Source: Psilocybe azurescens
Lineage: Eukaryota; Basidiomycota; Agaricomycetes; Agaricales; Agrocybaceae
Length of the DNA: 64,000 nt
Direction: 5' to 3'
Assembly (NCBI GenBank): GCA_023853785.1
Contig: JAJIRX010000500.1
Location: forward strand, 806,001 to 870,000
In this document: one piece after another, positions 50,238 to 63,500 of the stretch
Layout: every line of letters starts with the position of its first letter
How positions within the stretch are numbered: position 1 is the first letter of the stretch
Position numbers and translations under genes: made by a program
The notes under the pieces: model-generated
The model's database searches: none
What the model saw: only the letters and a program-made list of their open reading frames with translations
What the model was told of the DNA's origin: nothing

Positions 50238-51476
50238 ATGTCGAAGACCGTGAAGGATTTGACCGCTGGGACCGTTGGTGGCATTGCCCAGGTCAGTTTG
50301 ACCAAATGTTTGATGCCTGATCTCAATTCACATGGTCGAGTCTCGACTTATAGGTGCTCGTGGGCCAACCATTTGACATTGTCAAAGTGGTCAGTTATTA
50401 CCAACTCTTGTTCGTCTTCCATCCCCATTCAATCCCGTCTCTCCATAGCGTATGCAAACTGCCCCCAAAGGCACATACAATGGAATGGTGCATTGTGCCG
50501 GCGGTATTCTGAAGAACGAGGGTCCCTTGGCATTCTACAAGGTATTGCATGCCATGTGAACCGCGAAACGCCCATTCTAAAGTCGTGTTAGGGCACACTA
50601 ACACCACTCCTAGGCATTGGTGTATGTGTGTCTATCCAATTTGGCGCCCTGGAATATGCCAAGAGGATATTTGCTTCCCAAAATCTCGCTCTCGGACGAG
50701 GGGGAGAAGGAGGAAAAGATACTGGCAGGCGACCAACTGTTTGCAGCTGGTGTATTTGCTGGTCTCTCAAACGGTGTCGTTTCGGGGCCCGTAGAACACA
50801 TCCGTATTCGTAAGATGTCTTTCCCAAATAATCTTTTACCCTTTTCTGATACACTCTTATCAGGTTTACAGACTCAGTCAAATACCAATCCCCTGTATAA
50901 GGGCCCCTGGGACGCTATTAAGAAAATATATGGGCAACGTGGTATCGCTGGTATATACAAGGGCCAGGCCGTCACCCTTCTTCGAGAAGCTTCAGGATAT
51001 GGAGTGTACTTCCTGACGTACGAGAAATTGGTACAACGCGAAATGGCAAAAAAAAACATAAGGCGTGACCAAATTCCCCTTATCAATGCAGTGGGATATG
51101 GCGCGGCTGCTGGATATGCTGTGAGCTTTGACTTCTCATTCTTGTCCTACGAGGAGCTAAAAGAGATCACTATCAGCTGTGGGCGATAATTTATCCCATC
51201 GATATGATCAAGTCCCGAATGCAAACGGACGGATTCTCGCCAGCAACAGGCCAAAAGTATAAGTCGACACTGGACTGCGTGCGCACTGTCTGGCGAACTG
51301 AAGGCCCTGGTGCCTTCACTCGGGGGATAGTCCCAACATTAATCCGGTATGTTCGACCACTGGGGCTCATTTCTAAACATACACTTAACCTCATATCGTA
51401 TCAAAGTTCGCCTTTCGCGAATGGTGCCACCTTCGTCGGGTTTGAAATGGCTATGCGTGTTTTGGATAAACTATGA
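50238..51476 (+). CDS. Mitochondrial carrier, Ymc1/Crc1-like
   Basis: Inner-membrane solute carrier of the SLC25 family. It has three tandem repeats, each with the PxD/ExxK/R signature: QPFDIVKVRMQ, PVEHIRIRLQ and YPIDMIKSRMQ. The start MSKTVKDLTAGTVGGIAQ (50238) continues into VLVGQPFDIVKV after an intron. This resembles yeast Ymc1/Ymc2 and the carnitine and ornithine carriers; the exact substrate cannot be read. Other blocks: AFYKGTLTPLLGIGVCVSIQ, FAAGVFAGLSNGVVSGPVEH, GIYKGQAVTLLREASGYGVY, INAVGYGAAAGYALWAIIYP, GAFTRGIVPTLIRSPFANGA and FEMAMRVLDKL, then stop at 51474-51476. Six short introns. One G too many in 50700-50704 separates ALGRG from EKEEKILAGDQLF. Length is about 300 residues, normal for the family. 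Confidence 0.92.
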
Positions 51477-51726
51477 TTACTTCTCATGGCTGTCGAAGTC
51501 GTGCAGACATTCTTTAAATCTTATTATTGTTTTTCCACTGGGCTCTCAGGTCATATACCCTTTCATGTTCTTGCGATCATATCCACCATCCTCGCGCATT
51601 TCATATTAGAGCGTTCCATCTAGATTCGATATAGAAACGCCTTTCGCACGTATTTTGGATTATACTTTCCTCGCTGTAACTTCTAATTTGGTTATCGCGC
51701 GGCACTTGTAGAAAACTTTAGATTGA

Positions 51727-53039
51727 TTATTCACAAAGATTGATTGAACCAGTAGACGGGTGCGCTATCAATGAGGTAGGGACACTTTTGTCATGGTCAG
51801 AGTCATATTGCCATAAAACAGCCTCTCCGTCGAGGAAGGTTACCCCCATCTCTTTCTCGAACCGTTCTACCCACCAGATAAAGATATCCCTGACAAGTGT
51901 GTCTGTATGCGCATCGACAAGAAAGCCGATGATCTGGATGAGCTCTAGTCTGGGGTATTTATCGAGATTGATGGCCATTAGATGGTCCCGCAAATCTGAA
52001 GGCTTGTCAGGGTAAAGCCCTTCCATCTTTCCGCCTCGCAGGCCTATACGGCGGAGAGTAGGATGAACATGAGGCGCTATTGGTGGCGATGTGGCTGGGA
52101 AAGTAATTGTGTCGAGAATGGGACAAACGTCCTGGCTGAGGAAAAGTTCAACGGGAATATGGGCCGAAATTCTGCCTCGAATGGCGTTTCGTGGCTGACT
52201 TTCATAGTCTGCAGAAACGTGAAGATCGACTGCTGTGATAGAGGCTCCGTGCGTATTGAGGAAACTTGTCAGTAGCTTCTCGCTCTCGAAGTCCCAGTCA
52301 GAAGTTTGAAGAGTCAGATTTTGCAGAGATGGCATGGCCAAGAAAGTTGCAACTTTGAGGCTTTCAGGACGCATCGATAGAACGAGGTCTTTAAGGAATG
52401 GCAGCTTCGGTCCAGACGATTGCGACCAAGTTGTTGGATTACTTCCCCAAAAATGCCGAAGGTCCAGGGTGCGAAGCATCTGAAAGGATCCCAGAAAGTC
52501 GGGGGTTGTCGCAGTGAGAAATTTAGGGCGTTGTGGTGCTTCTTCAAGTTTCGTGTCTTTCCAGTACAAGGCAGGCAGTGAAGGCCCCAAAAGTCTTGCC
52601 ACGCCGTTCAGAAAATCGACGTGAAGAGGGCGCGTCCAATTTCCGCTGAAAATCCTGAGCTCTGGACATAGCTCGAGAATCTTATAGATAGCGTGCAGAT
52701 ATCTTATGTCATTAGTATTGCGGGTGAATGTAAAGACTTCTACGTGTCGCGTCCATCTTCCGTATGACTCTTGATTTGACACGCTTTGTTGCAGAGTCTT
52801 GAGAATGAGATGGGCACGGACCAGACTACGCACTTCAAGGTGCCGGTAAAGTATTTGTAAGGCAATTCTCCTCCAGGCTTTCGACACAAAAGGATCAACG
52901 CAAGCTTAGTCCGCATCGCTAAAGACGGTGAATTGGCACCCATAGCATTTGTGCTAATGTGTCTTGGAATAAAGGGATCGAGGGGCACGATGGTTGATTG
53001 ACTGTGAACATAGGTGGCAAATTCAAAGATTTCAGCCAA
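51727..53039 (-). CDS. F-box / LRR-like protein
   Basis: Typical of the large agaricomycete F-box families, probably a substrate-recognition subunit of an SCF ubiquitin ligase. The F-box core is LPPEIWAEIFEFATY ... LALILFVSKAWRRIALQILY. To read it, one base must be added at 53036-53037 and one in the A run 52888-52891 (plus strand). The rest is a single long exon with degenerate leucine-rich spacing: LRIFSGNWTRPLHVDFLNGV, MLRTLDLRHFWGSNPTTW, LPFLKDLVLSMRPESLKV, MPSLQNLTLQTSDWDFES. It ends FIWWVERFEKEMGVTFLDGE and a short tail, with the stop at 51727-51729. The true start lies upstream of 53039, probably near 53080 or beyond a further intron; I could not place it. Confidence 0.72.
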
Positions 53040-53404
53040 ATTTCTGGTGGCAGGTTTGGAGCAGGCGTTCGCCGACGCCCAGTCTTTGGTTGCCCTTGTT
53101 CAGGGGCTAATGACGTCCAGGTAATGTGGAAGAGGGGACTGCTTTAAAGTAAGAATTCTGGATGACTCGAGAAGACTTCTTGATTAAAATTCACCAGCTA
53201 AAAGAGCAGTATACTAGATTCTGAAGTCGACAGAGTACAGCCAACATACTGGAAGCCATAAACAAAGAGCGGTGACCGACGCGACGTTGGCCGTTAATTG
53301 GTCTTCTGGATTTGGTGTAGATTGTACAAATAGCCGCAAATACGTTCACAACTACGCCCGCGGCCAATTGCAACTACCAAGTCGTCCACAAACCCCTTTC
53401 AATC
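53040..53404. other. Divergent intergenic region
   Basis: Contains the N-terminal coding end of the F-box gene (to about 53080 or further) and the promoters of that gene and the Vps3844 gene. No separate gene seen. Confidence 0.4.
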
Positions 53405-54576
53405 ATGTTGGCTTCTTGCTCTCTGGCTGTGGTCCTTACCGCCTGCTTGAAACTCACACAGGCAGTGGATGTCTATTTATCTCCCTCACCTTCGTTTTTG
53501 CATTCGACTTTGTCGCCGGAGGATGCAAGCGCAGCGCTTTCGCGTCACCTTGGGCTTGAGGCTTTTGAACCGTTATGGGACAACTCAGAACTGTCTTACA
53601 GCGAAGAATTTTTTGTGGGACAAGGTTCCAAGAATGCATTGGTCGTCACTGTTGAAGAAAACGATGCGTCTGGTAAAGCTTTCACGAATCATGGACTGAC
53701 TTTGGTAAACTGACAGTGTTTGCGCTCTACAGCCGTCCTACCATCCTCACTACAGCAGTCATTTGCACTGAACACATCACCCTCAGCACCAATCTACTCA
53801 TTATCCTCTGTTCTGTCGACATACCTGCATCACGCCAGTAACTCTTTCGCGTCCATCTTTTCCTCTTACCAATTCGGGCAATTAAATGACGTCTCGTCGC
53901 TTCTGTCATTCTTCAAAATCTCTGAACAACCTGCTTTTGCTGCTATCGAATTATCGAAATTACACGACATCGGAGAAGAAAAGGGACGTTACAGCGAGGA
54001 ATACTTGGAGGCCGCGGATGAACTACGCTCCTTCTTGGAGCAACTTGTCGATGACGATCGTTTCAGCGTCGCCGTCCTTACCTTTGCCTCCCTTTCAATG
54101 TCCAAACGCGATGCACCTCAAGAAACTCAGGCACCTCTTCCTCCATCAGATAGAATACCCCCTCAACGGCCTATTGGTTCAATTTCGACCTGTTTTACGT
54201 CTCTTGATACTTGCAATAACGGCACATCTACCTGCTCAGGCAGAGGGAAATGCCTCCAAGCTTCGAAAGCTGGACGAACATGCTTTGTATGCAGCTGCGG
54301 TGTGACAACTACAGGAGAGGGAAACAAAGTTAAGACCGACCACTGGGCAGGTGAAAGCTGTGAACGTAAGGATATCAGTGGGTACGTGACCATTACTTTC
54401 AGATCATAAGGTTAACTATTGACAACATCTCCTTCAGTCCATTTGTTCTACTTACCGGAACTGTTATCGTGATCATCTTGCTCATTATTAGCTCCATATC
54501 ACTGCTTTACACCGTAGGCGATCAACCTCTGCCGAGCACCCTGTTGGCAACTGCTGTGGCTACCAAAAAGGAATAA
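53405..54576 (+). CDS. Vps3844-domain ER membrane protein
   Basis: Secretory-pathway type I membrane protein with the fungal Vps3844 (DUF3844) C-terminal domain; the molecular role is poorly known. The start at 53405 gives a signal peptide (MLASCSLAVVLTACLKLTQA). A luminal domain follows: SLSPEDASAALSRHLGLEAF and on. A 60-bp intron (53673-53732, GTAAAG...CTACAG, with ACTGAC as branch-like site) removes an apparent in-frame stop and joins VEENDAS to AVLPSSLQQSF. After FGQLNDVSSLLSFFK and a Pro-rich linker come EGF-like cysteines: CFTSLDTCNNGTSTCSGRGK, CLQASKAGRTCFVCSCGV and DHWAGESCERKDISG. A second intron leads to the membrane segment PFVLLTGTVIVIILLIISSI. The cytoplasmic tail ends GDQPLPSTLLATAVATKKE. 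No frameshift needed. Confidence 0.88.
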
Positions 54577-56426
54577 AGAGCCAGTCTTATGACCCCTATT
54601 AGACACAGCACCATCCTTTTGGACTTATAACGCGCGAGCACTCGTCGTAGCATCTGTCGTAGACCCGCCATATGTGCAGGCGTCACTTGCCTCTAATTTG
54701 CTGTTTGTTGTAGTATCAAGACGTCCGCAATTATAACTATTACAGTTCGTCTTCTAATGACGGTTTACTTATTTGCATATCAAGGATGGTCTTTCGGCGT
54801 TGTATCTCGGCGAACGATCTACTTCGCTCTTGTTTCAAGACACCGATTTTTACTCATGTCATTCTTGCCCTCAGAACAAGTTATCCCAGTTGGATGAGGT
54901 GTGGGTCTCTTACACACCGAATTGTCCATATGCAATTATCAACTCTTGCCTGACTATACGCCTGAACATATTTGGTGAAGGTCTCGTACCTCTTTTCTTA
55001 TTCAATTCAACTTTCCTGATCCACATCTCTATGCTCTGCACAATTAGCTTGAATAAATAATTGCGGTCTTGTACGGAAGGTCCTGATCAGCTGAAAATGT
55101 GGACACGTTCAGAAAGTCCAGCCATTAATCCGAATCTTGCTATATGGGACAACCATGGCCTGTGGACCACACCTGTTGAACAATTCAAACATAGACCGCC
55201 TATCAAACCCACAGAATAGCACAAGACCGCGATAGTGATTCCGTTATTGATTGGTGGGCTCTTCGTTAATTATGATGGGTAAATCTCGCGCGCCAACCTG
55301 GGGCAGCTAAAGGTTTCAAATCCTACCCTTGAATGTCTTTGCCGTCTGTCGCTTTGGTCCAATACGGGATCCCATCTGGTATGTGTCTGTGGCGACATCA
55401 GGTCATATGCTTCGACTGAAGTCATCCTTTGACGTAACTTTGCAGCCCGGCTTGTGGAGGATCGAATAGCACCCGGCGGTTGTCTGGTCCTATTTCTCAA
55501 CTATGCTGCCCTAGGGCATAATCCCAGACATCAACCACTCTCACGTCAAGGACAACCCATAGAGCCCTTTCGGGGGTTGCCGTCGACCCTTCAGCCGACC
55601 TGGAGTTTGGGTATTTTTACCAAATGATAAACAAATGCAGGCGAACGATCCATGACAACAAATTCGATGACGCGAAAAGGGTGGTTGACTACTGCTGACT
55701 CTCCGGACTGTGTTTCCCTAAGTCCAGGAAATTCCTACTCCGCGACTGTCAGAGCAAGGGCCACTGTCCCAACGGAACCGAATAGAACTTAACCCTTAAC
55801 CTTTGTTATCCACATGCGCGTAATTCATTTAGTGATGTCAAAAAGGTGGTCTATCGTCCAGATGTCAATCATATCCCGTAAACAAAGTTCCCAGTTCCAG
55901 TTTTATAGATTCTTTGTGTCTATTCTGATGTATATCGCAACATCAGAAAGACCATGGACCGCTCAAGTATGAAGGCACGCATGCGCTGGACATGGCCAAT
56001 TACGGTTTACGTCTTACCGATTCGCACTAGATAGCATTAACTTTCCCTAGGCTTCTCTCACGATGATCTTAATCCCTTCATCTTCATTCATTGACAGCGG
56101 AATCGGCAGGTTTCTAATTGGCTTGTTGTTTGTTCCGTTCGTTCAAATTCATTATCTTTCATTGTACAAAAAAGAGCACTGGCGAGTTTAAAATTTTACG
56201 AAAACAACAAAGAACAATTGAAAGCTAGCTAGCTAGTTTAAGTATAAAACTATCCAGGAGGAAGGGTCGTGGCGGCCAGGATCCCTTCTATTAGATGGAA
56301 GTTGGGTGATTATTCAGCCCAGAAAGTTACTGTACATACGATAGCAGACAGATGTCAAACTTGCAATGATGACGCCGAAGGTTAGTAAACTCATATGGTT
56401 GTTGACTTTCGACTCTAGGAGTGAGC
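54577..56426. other. Gene-poor interval
   Basis: About 1.85 kb between two convergent genes. The open frames at 54773-55060 and 55270-55500 show no recognisable motif. A short (AGCT)n-like run occurs near 56224-56236. No gene called. Confidence 0.45.
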
Positions 56427-57566
56427 TCATGGGCCGAGCATTGGTCTGTCGCCAAAGCCCTGGGCACGGCGAGCTGTTAATAGCATCAAGATCCTTTCGT
56501 CTGCGGGGTCTCGTCGAGGTGGCGCATTCATCTCTAGGTAGTGAAGTGGTTGTAAGTCCCTTTACCGTCATCAGAGGAGCCTGAACTGGCTGGTCCAGGA
56601 CGATGTCGTTCTTCGTGCGCTGAGCTGTCCGGGGGCCATGTATCTGGGTGGTGTGTGGATGTGGGTGAGACTGTGGGTGGCGAGGAAGCTCTGGGGGCAT
56701 ATGGCACATATTCTAGACGGGAGAATACAGAAGAGTCGGAATCAGGATTAAAAATATGGTCAGGCCTGCCTTTGGCAGACCGTGCGCTTTTGTATTTGCC
56801 GTGAGGAACAGCCAAGGTGGCCAATTGAGGAATATCATCGATCGATCTAAGCCGACCGACGGTCTCCTCGGTAAAATACGCAACTGATGACACAAATCAG
56901 TATTTAGATGCATCGCTGGGCATGGGGGGCCGTACTAAGATGCCACTTTCGCCGACCACGAGGTGTATCAACGTACACAGTGTATGTTTGTTTGATTAAA
57001 ACGGACCGCGAGGGATCATAAGACGATGACCTGGGGAAGGGAAGAGGGGTTTCAGTAGAATGTACAACGTACGGCGAGGACAAAATCATACAAACTATCT
57101 GCGTATAACTGTTGCGAGGAAGGTTTTTCGTGGTAGAAAAGAAATCCCTAAAAGCCAAATTGTAAGTCAAGGCTGCACACAGGAGTTGAGTTGGGATCTC
57201 GGTCCTTACTTCTCGCACTCTCGACGGCCCCCAGCGGATACCTGATGCAATTTGAGTAAAGATCGAGGCGAAGAGTCCAATGTAAGTCAAGCTCACCATC
57301 AGTCCATCTCTCGATGCCCACCTAGCATCTAATAATCAACGATTCGTTCCGGAAAATGAAAAAGGCCGCATCGTTACCCCAGTCAATTCGGCCTGCGGTC
57401 CCCTTTCCTCCCAAACATATACAGATCCTGTTGATATAAGACTCCTTTCTTCCGTGTCCAGACGTCGGGAGACCATAGGAAACATGTTGATGAAGACAGA
57501 ATGGAAGATTACGCGGGCATCGGCAGGGGACCGAATGCGAATGCCAGTTATTGTTGCACGCTGCAT
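56427..57566 (-). CDS. Gti1/Pac2 (WOPR) family transcription regulator
   Basis: Fungal-specific DNA-binding regulator of morphology and development (Wor1/Ryp1/Gti1/Pac2). The start MQRATITGIRIRSPADARVI is at 57566, followed by NMFPMVSRRLDTEERSLIST and GSVYVWEERGPQAELTG, matching WOPR box a. Introns join VGIERWTDG to IRWGPSRVRE and then GFLFYHEKPSSQQ, the most conserved segment of the family (RWTDGxRWGPSRV...FLFYHEK). Box b follows: SVLIKQTYTVYVD, RKWHLVAYFTEETVGRLRSI, then DDIPQLATLAVPHGKYKSAR. The tail is Pro/Ser-rich. The end is unclear: the open exon stops at 56534, while a very short 32-nt intron would extend it to a TGA at 56427-56429 (tail DERILMLLTARRAQGF). Seven or so exons within 1.1 kb. 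Confidence 0.86.
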
Positions 57567-60500
57567 TTGAGAAAAGGGGAGGGCGGAAGGAAGTGGTTTA
57601 TGACATAGGAATGGGCCCTGCCTTTAACAGGACAGATCGCAAGCGCCATCAACTTTTCACAGGACCTCAGGAGAAATCAAGACCGATGGGGTATTTGGGT
57701 TTACGACATAAATTAGTATGACTTCGAAAAAGGCCGTCCTATATTAGAGTTTTAGAAATCCCTTGGAGATCAGGGGCAAAATCGGATGAGAATTAATGGA
57801 ACCTAATAGTCGTGTGCCTGAGTCGCGCTATCCACAAATATACAAGAAAATAAAGTGATTGTGAGGTGCAACGCAGCATCCCGGCCAGGATGGATGTCAG
57901 GATACGTTTCTGTATAATGAATGAGTTTGTTTTTTATCCGTATACATTCTTAGAACCTATATGTATGTCGGCCAATTCGAAGAAGATCTTGATACGAGGT
58001 GAAATTGAGAATGCTGGTAAGTAAAATGACGCAGGTTCGTTACCTAGATAAGACCACGATCTATACAGATATATAGTTCCGGCATATTCCAGTCGCTTTT
58101 TGCCGATAATTGGAATATGACCCCACCGGGCTCTCAACTATTCAAATCAGCTATATATGTAGTCATATGTGCTCGTACGGGCAACGACCATATATTCCTG
58201 TATATACTTCATGCCATTGTTCTGGAAGCTCTTCTGGTGATCCCATTGATAACGAAACCCCTTATTCGTCTGACAACTCAATGGTTGTATTTCTTAAATT
58301 TCTATGGAAAAGAGACAATTACAATTATCCCACCGCTTCGAGACAGAAAAACACCCTGGCGTCATCATAGCGGCTTATTAAAATTGACGCTAGTAGAAAG
58401 CTGAGGATCGGCATAGTTGCATCCGCAATTGGTAGCAAGAAAGAAAAACGAGCATCCAATACATGAATACCGGAGTTCCGCAATACCGACATTCATGAAT
58501 AGATAAACTCAAATGGGTCTGCTGCAGCCAACGAGCAACTAGCATATATCTAGCCTGAGTCGAACACAATTATTGGAAGTCTAGACGCTAGAAGACTTTA
58601 CGCACATGACCCTACATGACATCCCTTTCTGAGTTCGACCACTTTCCCGGTCGTCGGCAAAGACTTGCCATAAGAACTTATCCCCTTCTCTTTAATCATC
58701 TCTCGGTTATCTTGTAAGTTGGAGAAGCTGGGTCGTGTTCCGGAGACATAAATCCGAGAACGCTTATACGTTAACATTTTATTTATAAAGCAGGTATGAT
58801 AAGGCCTGAGAGAGATCTTAGAAGCGGTTTTAAGCAGAAAATGCATGCAGTGTAGTATAAGAATTGGACTGATGGATCTGCCAGTGCGATCATTTTACCT
58901 ACAGATCTCTCGAGGAAAACCGCGTCCAATTATGGGCAAAATGAACAACCAAGCTACGTAGACATACATCACCTTGGCTCAAACTTGGCGTTGATGTAAC
59001 ATCAGACTATGAACATTGGGCCGCACATACCTTTTGTGAGCACCGGTGAGGACCCTATGGTAGCTTTGTGATTTGGTTCTTGCCAAGACCACCTCGTCAG
59101 TGTGACAAGCGATATGTCCACTTGAGATGTAATTTAGAGTCTCGAGCGAGCTTCTAATTCGAAGGGCCGGAGTCAGAAACTCGGTTCCTAAACGGCGTCT
59201 TTTATCTATCTATGCTTGACTATTCCAAAGCTTACATAGTTAGATTGATAATATTTTTAAGAAAGGTTCTTTGTTGATTGGAGAAGTCTAATGACTACTG
59301 TGTTTAATCGATCAGATGCACCTCGTAGCAGACCACAAATACCCACTGGAATATGTCTGATTATAAAACAGGAATGAGTGTCTTAAAACTAATTGGCTTG
59401 ACCTCTGTCTCGTGTTGGATTGTAACCGGTATTATTCGCTCCATCTACCATTAGTCGCAGCATCAGACAATACACTCTCTGAGGTCTACGACCGCTCTGA
59501 TTTCTCTGCGCCGAACAGTTTGAGCCTTACTTGCCTCAAACTAGACGCTAGTGACTAGATTCTGAGCGTAATAATTTACCAATGAAGGTATGTGAATCCT
59601 TTCTTGGCTTCTAAAATTCTGCAAAATTCCCTACCCCTCGAGACTGATCCGGAAGGACGCCCAATTGTTTAAGATTTTATTTGATCGCAAGCGAATGGAC
59701 CTCGATAGATTCTAGTATCTCCGTGCCCTGATTATCCTGATCCCTCAATTCTGGACTTAACATTCATTTGTCGGACATTATGATTGACTATTCTAAACAA
59801 ATCTTGTCTGTATTTGCCCTTGTTTTTCTCAATAAGCGCCCATAACTTCCATGCCATTATCGAGTATCTTTGAGAGAAATGATTAAACAACGCATACCTG
59901 GAGCTTTAGTAGTTACTCTTGACAACTTCTAACACGCGTTGTGCTCAGTGGAGATAAACTAAAATTTCAGGTCCCAAAGGTCGCGAAAAGACCACTCTAG
60001 ACAAGCATAATTCGCGTCGATCGACTCAAATTGAGCTTGGAAGGATGATGGTAGTGCTAAAATGGTAGTGCTAAAATGGTAATAAAGCCCTCAGGGATAA
60101 TTTTTTATATCGCTAATTCCCGAAATACATGGAGATCGGCCACGAAAGAAAGATTGGCCCTAAAAGAGGCACACCACTTAGCATCGGGCCGTTCTTCCCT
60201 TCCGAGTCGTATTGGATCACAGTTGGCTGGGGTAGACAACGCTGAGTGTTATCGTGCTCTGAAAAAAAAAACGCTTTCCTTTGTACCTATTAGGGGTCCA
60301 CATTGTCAACCCTATCAGGTCGCTCAGGTGACTGAGTCAAAGGTGAAGGTTGAATGTAAATAAAATTCAAAGTGCTACCAGCGCCAGCGGAGTAGACATG
60401 TGATCGAGTCGGTGACAGTGTGGCGCACACCAGGCTATACCAGGGCTCTTCTGTCAACTAAGTTAGGTCTATTGGCCTTTAGGTTTAAGGAATCCCTTGA

Positions 60501-63500
60501 AGAATGGCGACGAACTCTAGCCGTTGCCTCTGACTATCATGCTTCGTTCGTTCGTATCTATGAGGTAAACCACAATAGAATGCATGTCTACCACATATAT
60601 GACCTATTACTAAGCCGTCGCGCTTACGGAAGTACTGCAAGCCCATATGTACTGTTATCTTTGATTTTAACATCGGATTGAGTTTGACGTCGACGTACTA
60701 CTGACAGAAGAGAGACCCCGTAATTCAACGCTCGTCCCATCTGGCGCTTTCCAGATTCGCTCCACTATCGCGAGGGCATCTGCATTGTTGTGTCTGTCCC
60801 TCTTGACGTATGCCTTTCAACTTTGAACATCACCGTCGAGGGGCTCGTGACTATACAGTGTGCCGTCGTCGATCCAGCCCCAGGAAATCGTGCATTGTCC
60901 ACTACAAGTCCGAGCGGCGGTTTATATATAGTCGTCGGTAGCGACCCTATGTAGTACTTACAGGTGATATCATAGTTTGCCTCAAGCTTCTTGATAATGT
61001 AAAACGTGTACGCTTAGGCTTTGCGGGACCTTGTGGTCCAGCAGGTGTATAAATTTGGCCTCGTTTTGTTCTTGACACGTACGCTCATGCACGCGTCTAC
61101 AGATTATGAGAGAACGTCATCATTTAGCCACTGAGAAAGTGATGTATGATGTTTCGGCGCCGATGGCATGGCTCTAACACTGAAGTTACGCAGTTGGTAT
61201 CACAAGTACAACATGGACAATCTAATTACTTATATTTAGTCTCCGTTGATGAAGGACTAACCTCCTCATTTATCCACCGAACAACTTCAAGGCAAGTGAG
61301 GTGAGTAGTGACAACCGTGATGCTTTCTGATGCCTGACATTTCCTCAAGAGTTTGTTGACTAGGTAAAATCATAGGTAACCGGGACTGAAATAAGCTCTC
61401 TCTCTGAGAGTATTTGAGTAGAATAAGGTTCCTTCAAAATTACCCTGGTTAGCAGAACAACAACAAGCATGCCTTCAGAACAAAGCTTGCTGTGGCATTA
61501 TGCCAGAGGATGCGAGTTAGCATATTTCCCTATCTCAAGACTAAAAACCTAGTACTATGTTGCTTTCAAATAATAGGGAAACTTGTAATTTAGAGCCTGG
61601 CCTACGGAGTGCGCGTTCATAGAGAAATTTCAACAGTATCCAGGGAGCAGTGAAAGCAGCCCTCCGCGTTCATTAACCAAATGTCAATAAAATTTTCTCG
61701 TGTCTTTCTACACGATGCTCCTTGGAGAGAACCGTCGCCTCTCATGGCCTCGAGGTCTGCGCATTTGAAATTATCGGATCGCATACTGTACACCTGCTCC
61801 CTACGCCCTCAATCCCCACATTATCTCAACATTGTATCCTATCAAGGCTGGCATACAAGAAATTACGCTCAACGTCAAACACGCACTCCACACACGTTTT
61901 ACAAGACTACAGTCAAGTACCTCCATGCCGCCTTCAATCCGCTCGCCGGAACTTGACTGCCCCTCTGCTAATCCTATTCTTATGCATATTCCTCACTTAA
62001 AGGTGACTCGGAAGAATAGTTTATGAGCGCATTGGTCCACGTCATGAGACACGTCTACTGTCAGATTTACTCACTGGCTTTTTCATACATGATTGCATAT
62101 GTCTTTGAGAGACTGGGAGGTGATTGATTGGTGATTCTGAAGTATACGTGATTGACGTTAGTTTAAAAATAGATTTTACCTCTGCAGCTTCGCGTCGGAC
62201 ACTTCATGCCAGAAGCTGGGAAGTGGGAAGCGTGATCGGTGATTGATGAACGAGTACATAAGTGCACCGGGAATTTAATTAATGCTTCTGATCACATGGC
62301 CTCATATGTGTACATACTTAGAAAGACGGACAATAGCTAACTACTTCAGTGGAATCCAGAAGACGCGAAAAAGTTACCAGAAGTTAGAACTCGAACTTGG
62401 AAGACATCGGTGATTGCAAGCTGCGCTAGCCAGCTGCGCTGCGCACCCCATTTTTCCTGTGAGCCACCATGATTCCCGACGGCCGACTCAGCGCAAGCGC
62501 CATATGCACACGTATTACGATGGTCAACGGACGAGTCGCTCCTCCGCGTCCTGCCGAGCGCCACAATCGAGGACGCACTGGAAATGGAAAGGCTTGGAAG
62601 CAGAAAAGTGCCCTAGAAAGGAAAATACGATCATTGCAATCATTTCTTGGGCACCAGTACGGATCTCAGGTGCGATCCGCCGGTGTGATATGTACCAAAA
62701 ACAAAAACAAAAAGCGTAGTACTATGCGTGGGTAGCACACAAATTCAGGAGAGTATGTTGCTCCACTAGAATCAAAGGAACTCACAAAGATGGACGAGAT
62801 GCCATCCGATTGGCGCCATATTATGCATTGAATCGGCGACCATGGAAAATCGCTCTATCCCTTCCTGGTTCCATCATCGCTGACAAAGGCAAAAACAAAA
62901 CGCGGATGACGAACAGTCTGACAGATGGGGAAAGCATATCTAGATATGAGATAAGAGCTGTTGGACAGTATTGATACTTTGTGTTGCTTGTGTAGTATCT
63001 ACAACTTCGTTAGCTACCATGTAAGTTAATGCATGCGCCCAGACTGTTTTGGAGCCGCTGAAAGTTCGGAACCTACTTTCTCTAGCTTAGAACATGTTGG
63101 AATGGCAAACGCTCGTCGAGATGCTGGTACGCCAAATACAAATGTCGGGCATGGGGTGTTACAGTTGCCACCGGGCAACCCTAGCACGACATACGGCAAT
63201 GAACAAGCACCTCGCATAATAGTGTGGGTGGATCTAATTCAAGATTTGTTACAAAAGAAACGTGTACTGTAATATATAGATGGAGAGCGCAAATGTAGAG
63301 CAAAGTTCTTAGCTATAAAAAGAGCAAAGAGATCAACAACTGTATGAGGGATAGGAGGTAGCGGTTGAGAGAGGCTGAAAGTTCTAATAGCACAAGACAG
63401 GTGGTATGGTATATAACGTCATGGGAGAGGGAATGGTGTCTATGTACAATGAATAGCAACGAGCGTATCGAAAATGATTGATAAAAAATATGATCGATCA

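Noticed and set aside
53690..53735. In-frame stop in the Vps3844 gene read as a nonsense mutation
   Set aside because: A 60-bp intron with good donor, branch-like site and acceptor removes it and preserves the frame.
62380..62450. tRNA-like A and B boxes on the minus strand (CTGGCTAGCGC ... AGTTCGAGTTC), possible SINE head
   Set aside because: No anticodon or T stem pairs in the right register, and no tail or target duplication was seen.
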